A stretch of DNA of 13,015 nucleotides, from the NCBI GenBank assembly GCA_040752635.1, contig JBFMGS010000056.1, positions 1 to 13,015 on the forward strand. The letters run 5' to 3'. Origin of the DNA: JBFMGS01 sp040752635 (GTDB taxonomy: Bacteria > Bacillota > SHA-98 > UBA4971). The translations under genes were made by a program, and so were the position numbers. Below are positions 6,348 through 12,879 of this stretch, one piece after another (position 1 is the stretch's first letter; the number at the start of each line of letters is the position of its first letter). The notes beneath the pieces are model-generated. The model was not told the DNA's origin. It ran no database searches and worked only from the letters and a program-made list of their open reading frames with translations.

Positions 6348-8549
6348 ATGGTGCTGGAGGTTAGGAGCTGCTGGGGTAGGTCGGACACACGGGGCATCAG
6401 ATCCGGTGAGGAGATAGTGCTCGAGAACAGTCTTGTCGCCTTCAGGTTTGATAGTTCAAGCGGGGTGCTATGCTCCGTGGCAAACAAGGAGCTTGGCAAG
6501 GAGTTCATCGTATGTAAGGAGAGGCCTGAATTGTTCAGGCTGGTATATGCTCTGGAGGACTACAGAGGGCATCATATCGATGCTAGCATGCAGAAAGCTA
6601 GAAGAGTGCACCTTGAGGAAGAGCATGACGCGAAGATCCTCACCGTAGAGTACGACGGACTCTCATCGCAAGAGGGTGAGTTCAATCTCAGGGTCCGGGT
6701 GACCGCAAGGCTCGGGAACAACTGCGATGAGGTAAAGATGCAAATAGAAGTTCTGAACGAAGACCGGGGAGAACTCACTCAAGTCTGGTTTCCGTGGGTG
6801 AGGGGTCTTGTCAATCTTACTCCTGAAGGAGAGGAGGACATCCTCTGTTACCCTGCTGCGGCTGGCAGCCTCATACCCAAACCCCTCAGCTATTTCCCAG
6901 GTAGGGGCGAGCCTTTGGGCTATCATGAGTGGACCAGGGAGCTTGCCCGAACGATACTGGCCAGACCCTATCCAGGTAGATGCTCGATGCAGTGGATGGA
7001 TTTCGGCTGCCCTTCGTGCGGGCTGTACATGGCATCGTATGACAGGAGAGGCTATTTCGTCGTACCGCGGGTGCAAAAACACCTCTGGGACGATGAGGAG
7101 CATCTCTCTCTTGCGATGGTGAGATACCCGTACTCGACGAAAGGAGAAAGCTGGACTTCGCCGGAATACGGAGTGAGCCCTCACAAAGGGGACTGGCACA
7201 GAGGGGCAGACAAGTATAGGAATTGGCTTGAGGAATGGCTTCCCAAGAGACGGAAGGCCGAGTGGGCAAGAAACGTGAACGGTTTTTACCATCTCATCTT
7301 AAGACACCAGGACGGGACAACGATCAACAAGATAGAGGAAATCGACGACATACTCGCTGAAGCCCAGGCACATGGGATCGACCTGCTCTTTGTGTGTGGC
7401 TGGTACAGAGGAGGTCACAACGGCATCTACTACCCCGAGTTCGCTCCGGCGCAGCCTGCGGCGCTCAGGGATCTCATTGCACGAGTCCATCGAAGTGGTG
7501 GACGTGTGCTCATGTACCTCAATATGAGGTCCTGGAGTATGACCGACCACGGGTACAAAGACAAGGGATTGCAGTGGACGAGCAAAACGCGCGACGGTCT
7601 GCCGTTGTCCGAAAGCTGGGGGTGGGCGCTGGGGAACTACCCTTCATTCGAGGTGGTGCAGTTCGGGAATCTCTGCCCCCACGTTGAAGAGTGGCAAGAC
7701 ATGTTTGTGGAACGTGTGATGAACACTGTTTCCCTCGGCGCGGACTGCGCTCTCATGGATCAGTTGCTGGTGGTGGACATGTGCCATGATACGACGCACG
7801 GTCACAGGACCCCAGAAGCATCGTATGGGCCGGGAGCTTTGAGGATGGCGAAAAAGGCACTGTCGGCCGGCAAAGCGAACAACCCCGACTTTGAACTGTC
7901 AATGGAGGGGATATGCGATATATACTCGGCCGACATAGCCATATACCACTCCCGGTCTGACTTTGTTGCATACGCTGCTCCTGAAGTCTTTAGGTACACA
8001 TTGCCCTGGGTCACAGGAATCACCGGCGGGTGCGTAGACATGGGTGACAAGGACAAGGTGAAGGAGAGCTTTATGTTGGGGCTGATATTGGACGTGGAAA
8101 TCCATACGCACAACCGCGGGAGGTTATCCTTCGACCCCGGTGTGGCGAGCGAGATAAAGAGAGTGAACAGCTTGAGGCAGGCACACAAAGATGTGCTTGT
8201 TGAAGGGCGTTTCATGGACACCGAAGGGCTCAGGATTGTAGGCGGTCGTGTGGACGGCAGGTTGTTCTGCAAGGAGAGCGTGAAACTCATTACCCTGTGG
8301 AACCGCGGAGAGACTCCCGCCAGCCCGAGTGTTACGTTGACTGACGCCGACGGGTTTGCCGGGGGAATGAGCCGGGTGACCTTGGACCGCCAGGGAAAGA
8401 GAGGCGAAGAAGAGCTGCTCAGTTGGAATGTGGAAAGCGGCGAGATGACGATACTCTGTCCCGTGTTGCAGGCTGGAGAGGTAGCTGTTGTGAGAGTTGA
8501 ACGTAGGGAAACGGAGGCCCAGACTGATGAATACGCGGAGCAACGCTAA
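6348..8549 (+). CDS. DUF6259-type glycoside-hydrolase-like protein, cytosolic
   Basis: The 733-residue protein looks like a DUF6259 family member: an N-terminal beta-sandwich (roughly 20-270), a TIM-barrel glycosidase-like domain (about 310-600) and a C-terminal beta domain. Seen in the barrel: HGIDLLFVCGWYRGGHNGIYYPEF-like text beginning near residue 345, GGRVLMYLNMRSWS, the strand-end motif GADCALMDQL with Asp471, a following HDTTHGH, and MEGICD with Glu520. By analogy with retaining glycosidases of related barrel families, Asp471 and Glu520 are candidate nucleophile and acid/base (inference). There is no signal peptide or membrane segment, so it should act in the cytosol on imported sugar. 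The start ATG has GGGAGG (6335-6340) with a 7-nt spacer. The 3' end overlaps the RpiR gene by 23 nt. Substrate unknown. Confidence 0.72.
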   Translation: MVLEVRSCWGRSDTRGIRSGEEIVLENSLVAFRFDSSSGVLCSVANKELGKEFIVCKERPELFRLVYALEDYRGHHIDASMQKARRVHLEEEHDAKILTVEYDGLSSQEGEFNLRVRVTARLGNNCDEVKMQIEVLNEDRGELTQVWFPWVRGLVNLTPEGEEDILCYPAAAGSLIPKPLSYFPGRGEPLGYHEWTRELARTILARPYPGRCSMQWMDFGCPSCGLYMASYDRRGYFVVPRVQKHLWDDEEHLSLAMVRYPYSTKGESWTSPEYGVSPHKGDWHRGADKYRNWLEEWLPKRRKAEWARNVNGFYHLILRHQDGTTINKIEEIDDILAEAQAHGIDLLFVCGWYRGGHNGIYYPEFAPAQPAALRDLIARVHRSGGRVLMYLNMRSWSMTDHGYKDKGLQWTSKTRDGLPLSESWGWALGNYPSFEVVQFGNLCPHVEEWQDMFVERVMNTVSLGADCALMDQLLVVDMCHDTTHGHRTPEASYGPGALRMAKKALSAGKANNPDFELSMEGICDIYSADIAIYHSRSDFVAYAAPEVFRYTLPWVTGITGGCVDMGDKDKVKESFMLGLILDVEIHTHNRGRLSFDPGVASEIKRVNSLRQAHKDVLVEGRFMDTEGLRIVGGRVDGRLFCKESVKLITLWNRGETPASPSVTLTDADGFAGGMSRVTLDRQGKRGEEELLSWNVESGEMTILCPVLQAGEVAVVRVERRETEAQTDEYAEQR

Positions 8550-9399
8550 TCACTCAAGGGTACTTGCAGGTATTCGGAAATACTACAACGATCTCCGGGA
8601 CTCTGAGCGCCGGGTCGCCGACTTTGTGCTTGAGCATCCGGAAGAGCTCATACGGATGTCGATCCGTGAAGTTGCAGAACAGGTTCAAACGAGCGACGCC
8701 ACCGTGATAAGATTCTGCCAGTCGATCGGGTTCAAGGGATACCCCGAACTGAAGATCTCGCTTGCGCTCGATTTTTCGTCGCCGCTCTACAACTTCCCCT
8801 CAGGCATCTCAGAACGTGACGACATCATGTCGGTTGCTAGCAAGGTGACCCAGAACAGCATCAAGTCTCTCGACAGCACCTATCAGCACATCAAGGAAGA
8901 AAGCCTAAACGCCGCGATCGAGATGATATGCAATGCCGATAGGGTCTTCTTCTACGGGATGGGTGGATCAGGCCTTGTGGCCCAGACTGCACACTATCAG
9001 TTCCTGAAGATAGGCATTCCGTGCTTTGCATACGTAGACCCGTTTCTTGCTGCGATATCCGCATCTCAGCTTGGCAAAGCAGATGTTGCAGTGGGGATAT
9101 CGTACTCGGGGCTTACGAAGGACCTGATAAAGACGATTTCGACGGCGAAAGACGCCGGAGCGAAGACCATCGCAGTGACATCCGACATTGATTCGCCGCT
9201 CGCGAGAATCTGCGATTTGACATTTGAGGCGGTTTCGCGGGAATTGCCAGTGTTTGGAGTGGCCGTCGCAGCCCGATCTGCACAATACGCCGTCATAGAC
9301 ATTCTTTACGTAGGCACTGCGCTCAGGCGCAAGGATGAGGCGCTCAGCGCCATCAAGAAGGGTAGTTTGGCTGTGACCGACAAGAGCATTCTAGTTTAG
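8527..9399 (+). CDS. RpiR (MurR/RpiR)-family transcriptional regulator
   Basis: The 290-residue protein has the two-domain layout of RpiR regulators. The N-terminal HTH_6 domain (about 1-77) includes LRDSERRVADFVLEHPEE, MSIREVAEQVQTSDATVIRF and GFKGYPELK. The C-terminal SIS domain (about 125-265) contains FFYGMGGSGLVAQTAHYQF and VGISYSGLTKDLI, the phosphosugar-binding core. The start is set at ATG 8527 by GGAGG (8513-8517) with a 9-nt spacer; a TTG at 8497 lacks such a site. The gene begins inside the end of the DUF6259 gene, so the two are probably co-transcribed. Family members usually sense sugar phosphates and bind inverted repeats near their own operons; the ligand here is not predictable. 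Confidence 0.94.
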   Translation: MNTRSNANHSRVLAGIRKYYNDLRDSERRVADFVLEHPEELIRMSIREVAEQVQTSDATVIRFCQSIGFKGYPELKISLALDFSSPLYNFPSGISERDDIMSVASKVTQNSIKSLDSTYQHIKEESLNAAIEMICNADRVFFYGMGGSGLVAQTAHYQFLKIGIPCFAYVDPFLAAISASQLGKADVAVGISYSGLTKDLIKTISTAKDAGAKTIAVTSDIDSPLARICDLTFEAVSRELPVFGVAVAARSAQYAVIDILYVGTALRRKDEALSAIKKGSLAVTDKSILV

Positions 9400-9406
9400 T
9401 CGCCCA

Positions 9407-9428
9407 TGGTAGCCAGCGGCTGGCACCA
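9407..9428. promoter_or_regulatory. Stem-loop or operator candidate between rpiR-type gene and isomerase gene
   Basis: TGGT plus GCCAG pairs with CTGGC plus ACCA around a CGG loop (9417-9419), with A9411 bulged, giving a 9-bp stem. There is no T tract after it, so a standard terminator is unlikely. Its right arm carries GCACCACG (9423-9430), the same octamer found in the inverted repeat at 6218-6235. It may be an RpiR-type operator or a transcript-processing hairpin. Confidence 0.35.
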
Positions 9429-9545
9429 CGAAGGGTGAAAACTGAGTTATGCGCTTTGAGGGTAGGTCATGACTATGGGACATGGCACGGAGCCATTTCA
9501 AGAGACGTTCCGCTTGGGGTTCCGTCGGATGAGGAGAGAATCGGC

Positions 9546-10145
9546 ATGGAGACGCTTGCTTTTCTGGGCGGTTCCCGTATCGAAAGCCTGACTACGAACC
9601 AGGAAATGGTAAGGATAGTGAAGCACTTAAGTGATTTGGCGGGGATTTTCGAAGACGAGGCTGCCTTCAAGGAGAGAGTCGCTCAAGAAGACTGCGTCGT
9701 GTATGAGTATACGCGGTCGAAAACACCCCCTGAGTCAGGCCAGCTCTGCTTTGGCACCAGTACCATCTATCCCGGGAGAGTCGGCAACGAGTACTTCATG
9801 ACACGGGGACACTACCATGCAAGGCGGGGGACCGGGGAGGTATACCTCTGTGTCGCGGGGACAGGAGTCTTGCTCATGCAAACAAGAGACGGCCAGGCGA
9901 CCAAGGTACTCATGTCCCCCGGTGTAATCGCGTACGTTCCTCCCGATCTCGCTCACAGGACTGTCAACACAGGGCAGGAACCGTTCATCTGTTTCTACTG
10001 TTTCCCCGCAAACGCGGGCCACGACTACGAAATCACCTCATCCCGCGGGTTCCTGGTCCGAGTCAAAGATGAGAAGATGATAGCGGCAAGCTGTGCTTTC
10101 CCTGCTCCCGGGATTGGGGGGACGAAGCCCGATGGACCTGTCTGA
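9546..10145 (+). CDS. Cupin-type (archaeal-type) glucose-6-phosphate isomerase
   Basis: This metal-dependent cupin enzyme interconverts glucose-6-phosphate and fructose-6-phosphate and is unrelated to the usual bacterial Pgi. With ATG 9546 the protein has 199 residues (family about 190). Seen: VKHLSDLAGIFEDE near the N-terminus, STIYPGRVGNEYFMTRGHYHARRGTGEVY, VIAYVPPDLAHRTVN and FPANAGHDY. The metal ligands would be His89, His91, Glu98 and His137, each one position from the ligands reported for Pyrococcus furiosus PGI (88, 90, 97, 136). That agreement, plus AGGAG (9532-9536) at a 9-nt spacer, decides the start. GTG 9435 would add 37 residues but has no spaced ribosome site. The 3' end overlaps the E1 alpha gene by 14 nt. 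Confidence 0.92.
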   Translation: METLAFLGGSRIESLTTNQEMVRIVKHLSDLAGIFEDEAAFKERVAQEDCVVYEYTRSKTPPESGQLCFGTSTIYPGRVGNEYFMTRGHYHARRGTGEVYLCVAGTGVLLMQTRDGQATKVLMSPGVIAYVPPDLAHRTVNTGQEPFICFYCFPANAGHDYEITSSRGFLVRVKDEKMIAASCAFPAPGIGGTKPDGPV

Positions 10146-10661
10146 GGCAACGAAGCTCTATCGGATGATGCGGCTGATTCGCAGGTTTGAGGAACGAGTG
10201 TTGGAGGCATTCATACAAGGAAAAGTGGCGGGTTCGATGTTCCACCTTTGCGTGGGCCAAGAAGCCGTGGCTGCGGGAGCGTGTTCGCGGTTGAATCCGG
10301 ACGACTACATAGTGAGTCACCATCGGGGACACGGTCACATGCTTGCGAAGGGCGGCGATCCAAAGCGCATGATGGCAGAGATCTTCGGTAAGGAGACAGG
10401 GTACTGCAAGGGCAAGGGTGGCTCAATGCATATTGCCGACAGGAGTCTCGGGCACCTGGGTGCGAACGGCGTGGTAGGAGGCGGTCTTCCCATCGCCACG
10501 GGGGCGGCTCTGGCCTGCTCGCTGCTGGGGACAAAAAGAGTTGTGGTGTGCTTCTTCGGTGACGGCGCTGTCAACGAAGGCGTGTTTCATGAGTCTCTGA
10601 ACGTGGCAAGTATCTGGAAGCTGCCGGTCGTATATGTGTGTGAGAACAATCTGTACGCGCT
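10132..10661 (+). CDS. 2-Oxoacid (pyruvate/acetoin-type) dehydrogenase E1 alpha subunit, 3' end lost in gap
   Basis: E1 alpha carries the TPP diphosphate site of the thiamine-dependent decarboxylase that starts a 2-oxoacid or acetoin dehydrogenase complex. 176 residues are visible of an expected 320-330. Seen: MMRLIRRFEERVLE (12-25), GSMFHLCVGQEAVAAG, SHHRGHGHMLAKGGD (62-76), GYCKGKGGSMHIAD, LGANGVVGGGLPIATGAA, and the TPP motif GDGAVNEG (143-150) ending in ENN (171-173). The overall look is closest to AcoA/PdhA of Gram-positive type, but the acid substrate cannot be fixed. ATG 10132 is preceded by GGGGGGA (10116-10122) with a 9-nt spacer and overlaps the isomerase gene. The sequence runs into N bases at 10662, so the C-terminal 145 or so residues are missing. 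Confidence 0.93.
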
Positions 10662-10761
10662 NNNNNNNNNNNNNNNNNNNNNNNNNNNNNNNNNNNNNNN
10701 NNNNNNNNNNNNNNNNNNNNNNNNNNNNNNNNNNNNNNNNNNNNNNNNNNNNNNNNNNNNN
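10662..10761. other. Scaffold gap of exactly 100 N
   Basis: One hundred N bases lie between the E1 alpha and E1 beta fragments. Exactly 100 is the usual placeholder for a gap of unknown size. Comparing the visible parts with full-length families, about 145 residues of E1 alpha and about 57 of E1 beta are missing, so the true gap should be near 600 bp, if the join is correct. Confidence 0.97.
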
Positions 10762-11565
10762 ATGTCGGAGGCCGCCATAGTCGGAGTCGCGACCGGGGCA
10801 GCTGTTGTCGGGCTGAAGCCCATAGCAGAGATCATGTATATTGACTTTTTGACTTTGGCGATGGACCAGCTCGTCAACCAGGCCGCGAAGATGAGGTACA
10901 TGTATGGTGGTGGTGTGAAGGTTCCCCTTGTAGTCAGAACTCAGCAGGGAGCCGGGAGATCGGCGGCGGCTCAGCATTCTCAGAGCCTTGAGGCATGGTT
11001 CATCCACGTGCCCGGGCTTTACGTCGTCCTTCCATCGACGCCGTACGACGCGAAGGGCTTGTTGAAGTCTTCGGTGCGAGCCGATACGCCGGTGCTGTTC
11101 ATCGAACACAAAATGCTCTACAACTTGAAGGGGCCTGTGCCTGAGAGTGACTATGAAGTTCCCCTCGGAAAGGGGGAAATCAAAAAACGCGGCAGGGACG
11201 TAACAGTGGTGGCCTACTCGCGCATGGCCGTTTTAGCCCTTCAGGCTGCGGAGGAGCTTGGCCGGGAAGGAATCGATGTAGAAGTGGTTGACCCCAGGAC
11301 CCTGAATCCACTCGACATTGGCCTTATAATCCAATCGGTGGCCAAGACCGGAAGGCTCGTCGTGGTAGAAGAGGGCTGCAAAACCGGAGGCGTCGGCGCG
11401 GAACTCGTTTCGCTAGTCGTGGAAAACGCCATGGGACGTCTCAAAGCGAGCCCGCGGCGTGTGGCGGGGCTGGATATACCCATTCCAGCAGCCCCCCCGC
11501 TCGAGAGCGCAACTGTACCAGATGCATCGACTATCGCCAGCGCAGTGAAGGAGGTTCTTGCCTGA
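10762..11565 (+). CDS. 2-Oxoacid (pyruvate/acetoin-type) dehydrogenase E1 beta subunit, 5' end lost in gap
   Basis: E1 beta completes the thiamine active site and contacts E2. 267 residues are visible after the gap; the family has about 325. The first codons read MSEAAIVG; the ATG replaces the isoleucine of the usual TPISE motif and is not a start. The Glu of that motif (codon 10768-10770, equivalent to human E1 beta Glu59) contacts the TPP aminopyrimidine. Further signatures are IMYIDFLTLAMDQLVNQAAK, RTQQGAGRSAAAQHSQSLEAW, VLPSTPYDAKGLLKS, FIEHKMLY, and the C-terminal transketolase-like domain with VVDPRTLNPLD and VVVEEG. The frame happens to be continuous across the N run, but that is an artefact. 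The lipoyl-domain gene follows after 68 bp, as expected for one complex. Confidence 0.93.
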   Translation: MSEAAIVGVATGAAVVGLKPIAEIMYIDFLTLAMDQLVNQAAKMRYMYGGGVKVPLVVRTQQGAGRSAAAQHSQSLEAWFIHVPGLYVVLPSTPYDAKGLLKSSVRADTPVLFIEHKMLYNLKGPVPESDYEVPLGKGEIKKRGRDVTVVAYSRMAVLALQAAEELGREGIDVEVVDPRTLNPLDIGLIIQSVAKTGRLVVVEEGCKTGGVGAELVSLVVENAMGRLKASPRRVAGLDIPIPAAPPLESATVPDASTIASAVKEVLA

Positions 11566-11633
11566 AGTGACAGAACGAGCTTTTGAGAAGAAAAGATGGG
11601 CACTGGCGGAAAGCGAAGTTGGGGGGCGGCGGA

Positions 11634-11876
11634 ATGGCCACTGAGTTCCTGCTTCCACGTCTCGGGGAAACCATGGAGGAGGGAATAATCAGCGAGTGGC
11701 TCAAACACCCCGGCGATAGGATAGAACGCGGAGAGCCGCTCCTCGTCGTCGAGACTGACAAGGCTACCGTGGAGGTGCCCTCGTTCGTCGCGGGGATCGT
11801 GCTGAAGACCCTCAAGGAAGAGGGTGAGGTTGTGTCGGTGGGAACCGCCATCGCCGTGATCGAAGAGGATGCGTAG
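11634..11876 (+). CDS. Free-standing lipoyl-domain protein (E2-like carrier without catalytic core)
   Basis: The 80-residue protein is one complete lipoyl (biotinyl/lipoyl) domain: FLLPRLGETMEEGIISEWL, GDRIERGEPLLVVETDKATV and a final half-repeat ending in AVIEEDA. The lysine to be lipoylated is Lys43 in ETDKAT; the DKA context indicates lipoate, not the MKM context of biotin. ATG 11634 follows GGGGGGCGGCGGA; a TTG at 11583 would add 17 basic, unsupported residues. A normal E2 has this domain followed by a linker, a subunit-binding domain and a 25-kDa acyltransferase core. Here the frame stops at the domain boundary and the ROK gene starts one base later, so nothing is simply frameshifted. 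It probably accepts the acyl group from the upstream E1; the downstream partner is unknown. Confidence 0.93.
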   Translation: MATEFLLPRLGETMEEGIISEWLKHPGDRIERGEPLLVVETDKATVEVPSFVAGIVLKTLKEEGEVVSVGTAIAVIEEDA

Positions 11877-11877
11877 A

Positions 11878-12852
11878 ATGAAGTTTTCAAGGTACTCTAT
11901 CGGAGTTGACCTCGGCGGCACGAACGTGGTTGTCGGGGCTACTCGCGGAAACGGTCGAGTCGTTCGGTTATTGAAGGCGCCGACAGGGCTTTCCAAGAGC
12001 CCAACCGATGTTGTTGGCGGAATTGCCGCGCTGATATCCAGACTGATAACTGATCTCGGCCTGGAAAGAGGGTTGCTGACGGGTGTAGGGGTCGGCGTGC
12101 CCGGACTGGTAGACGCGGAAAACGGCATCGTCCGGCGATCGCCTAACTTCGTGGGTTGGGAAGACGTGCCCTTGTCTGCGATGCTTGAGGAGAGAATCTG
12201 CGCCCCGGTGGTCATAGACCATGACGTCAGGATGATAACTCGAGGAGAATGGGCCTGGGGGGCAGGGCGGGGGGCCCGGAACTTCATCTGCGTCACCCTC
12301 GGTACCGGGATAGGTATGGGTATTGTGGTTGACGGTCGGATCTATGCAGGCGCTCATGGGAACGCAGGGGAACTTGGCCATGTAACAGCTGACCTGTCTG
12401 GCCCCCGGTGTGGGTGCGGGAATCTGGGATGTGTTGAGAAACTGTGCGCGGGCCCCGCGATCGCGGAAATCGCCCGGAAACGAATTGAGGAAGGCGCAGA
12501 GTCTGCCGTATCTCAACTTCAAGACGGCAGGGCTAATCATATAGACGCCGAGACTGTCTTTCGCGCAGCAAAGCTAGGGGACGCTATTGCTACCAGCATC
12601 ATTGATACGGTGTGTGAACTTCTGGGCAGCGTGATAGCCGGAGCGGTTCTCATGTTGGATCCTGAAAGGGTCATTGTTGGAGGCGGGATCGCTGATGCAG
12701 GGGACGTTCTATTTGACAGGCTCAGGGCGGTGGTGGCGCGCCGCGCGTACTCGTACAGGCTGAACAACGTCACGATAGTGCCGTGGGCGCTTGGAGATAA
12801 GGCGGGCGTCCTCGGGGCCGCTCACACTGTTGAGATGCGCCGATCCATGTGA
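11878..12852 (+). CDS. ROK-family sugar kinase (glucokinase-like)
   Basis: ROK kinases phosphorylate hexoses or amino-sugars with ATP; some members are repressors, but this one lacks an N-terminal DNA-binding domain and is kinase-length (324 residues). Seen: the phosphate loop IGVDLGGTNVVVG (8-20), GVGVPGLVD, RRSPNFVGWEDVPL, the catalytic Asp116 in IDHDVRM, LGTGIGMGIVVDG (141-153), GNAGELGH with Glu165 and His168, and the zinc motif CGCGNLGCVE (Cys178, Cys180, Cys185). The common NDVN reads HDVR, a variant I recall in some other ROK branches. The start at ATG 11878 is favoured by AGAGG (11864-11868) with a 9-nt spacer over ATG 11869. Glucose is a reasonable substrate beside a glucose-6-phosphate isomerase gene, but this is inference. 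Confidence 0.93.
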   Translation: MKFSRYSIGVDLGGTNVVVGATRGNGRVVRLLKAPTGLSKSPTDVVGGIAALISRLITDLGLERGLLTGVGVGVPGLVDAENGIVRRSPNFVGWEDVPLSAMLEERICAPVVIDHDVRMITRGEWAWGAGRGARNFICVTLGTGIGMGIVVDGRIYAGAHGNAGELGHVTADLSGPRCGCGNLGCVEKLCAGPAIAEIARKRIEEGAESAVSQLQDGRANHIDAETVFRAAKLGDAIATSIIDTVCELLGSVIAGAVLMLDPERVIVGGGIADAGDVLFDRLRAVVARRAYSYRLNNVTIVPWALGDKAGVLGAAHTVEMRRSM

Positions 12853-12879
12853 AGTAGTCTGAACCGTGGGGAGATTGAC

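Noticed and set aside
6663..7292. 209-residue minus-strand open frame inside the DUF6259 gene
   Set aside because: Low-information composition, no ribosome site noted, fully covered by a well-supported + strand gene.
8497..8526. TTG 8497 as start of the RpiR regulator
   Set aside because: ATG 8527 has GGAGG at a 9-nt spacer and gives the normal N-terminus.
9435..9545. GTG 9435 as start of the cupin isomerase
   Set aside because: The only purine-rich sequence abuts the GTG without a spacer. ATG 9546 has AGGAG at 9 nt and gives ligand numbering that matches the archaeal enzyme.
10093..11565. A single 490-residue protein running through the N bases
   Set aside because: It joins E1 alpha to E1 beta only because the placeholder N run keeps the frame. 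The true E1 alpha start is ATG 10132 and the two subunits are separate families.
11583..11633. TTG 11583 as start of the lipoyl protein
   Set aside because: The extra residues are basic and unlike any lipoyl domain; ATG 11634 starts exactly at the domain edge with a G-rich ribosome site.
11241..12296. 351-residue minus-strand open frame
   Set aside because: Ser/Pro/Thr-rich with no domain, and opposite three clear + strand genes; a shadow of GC-rich codon use.
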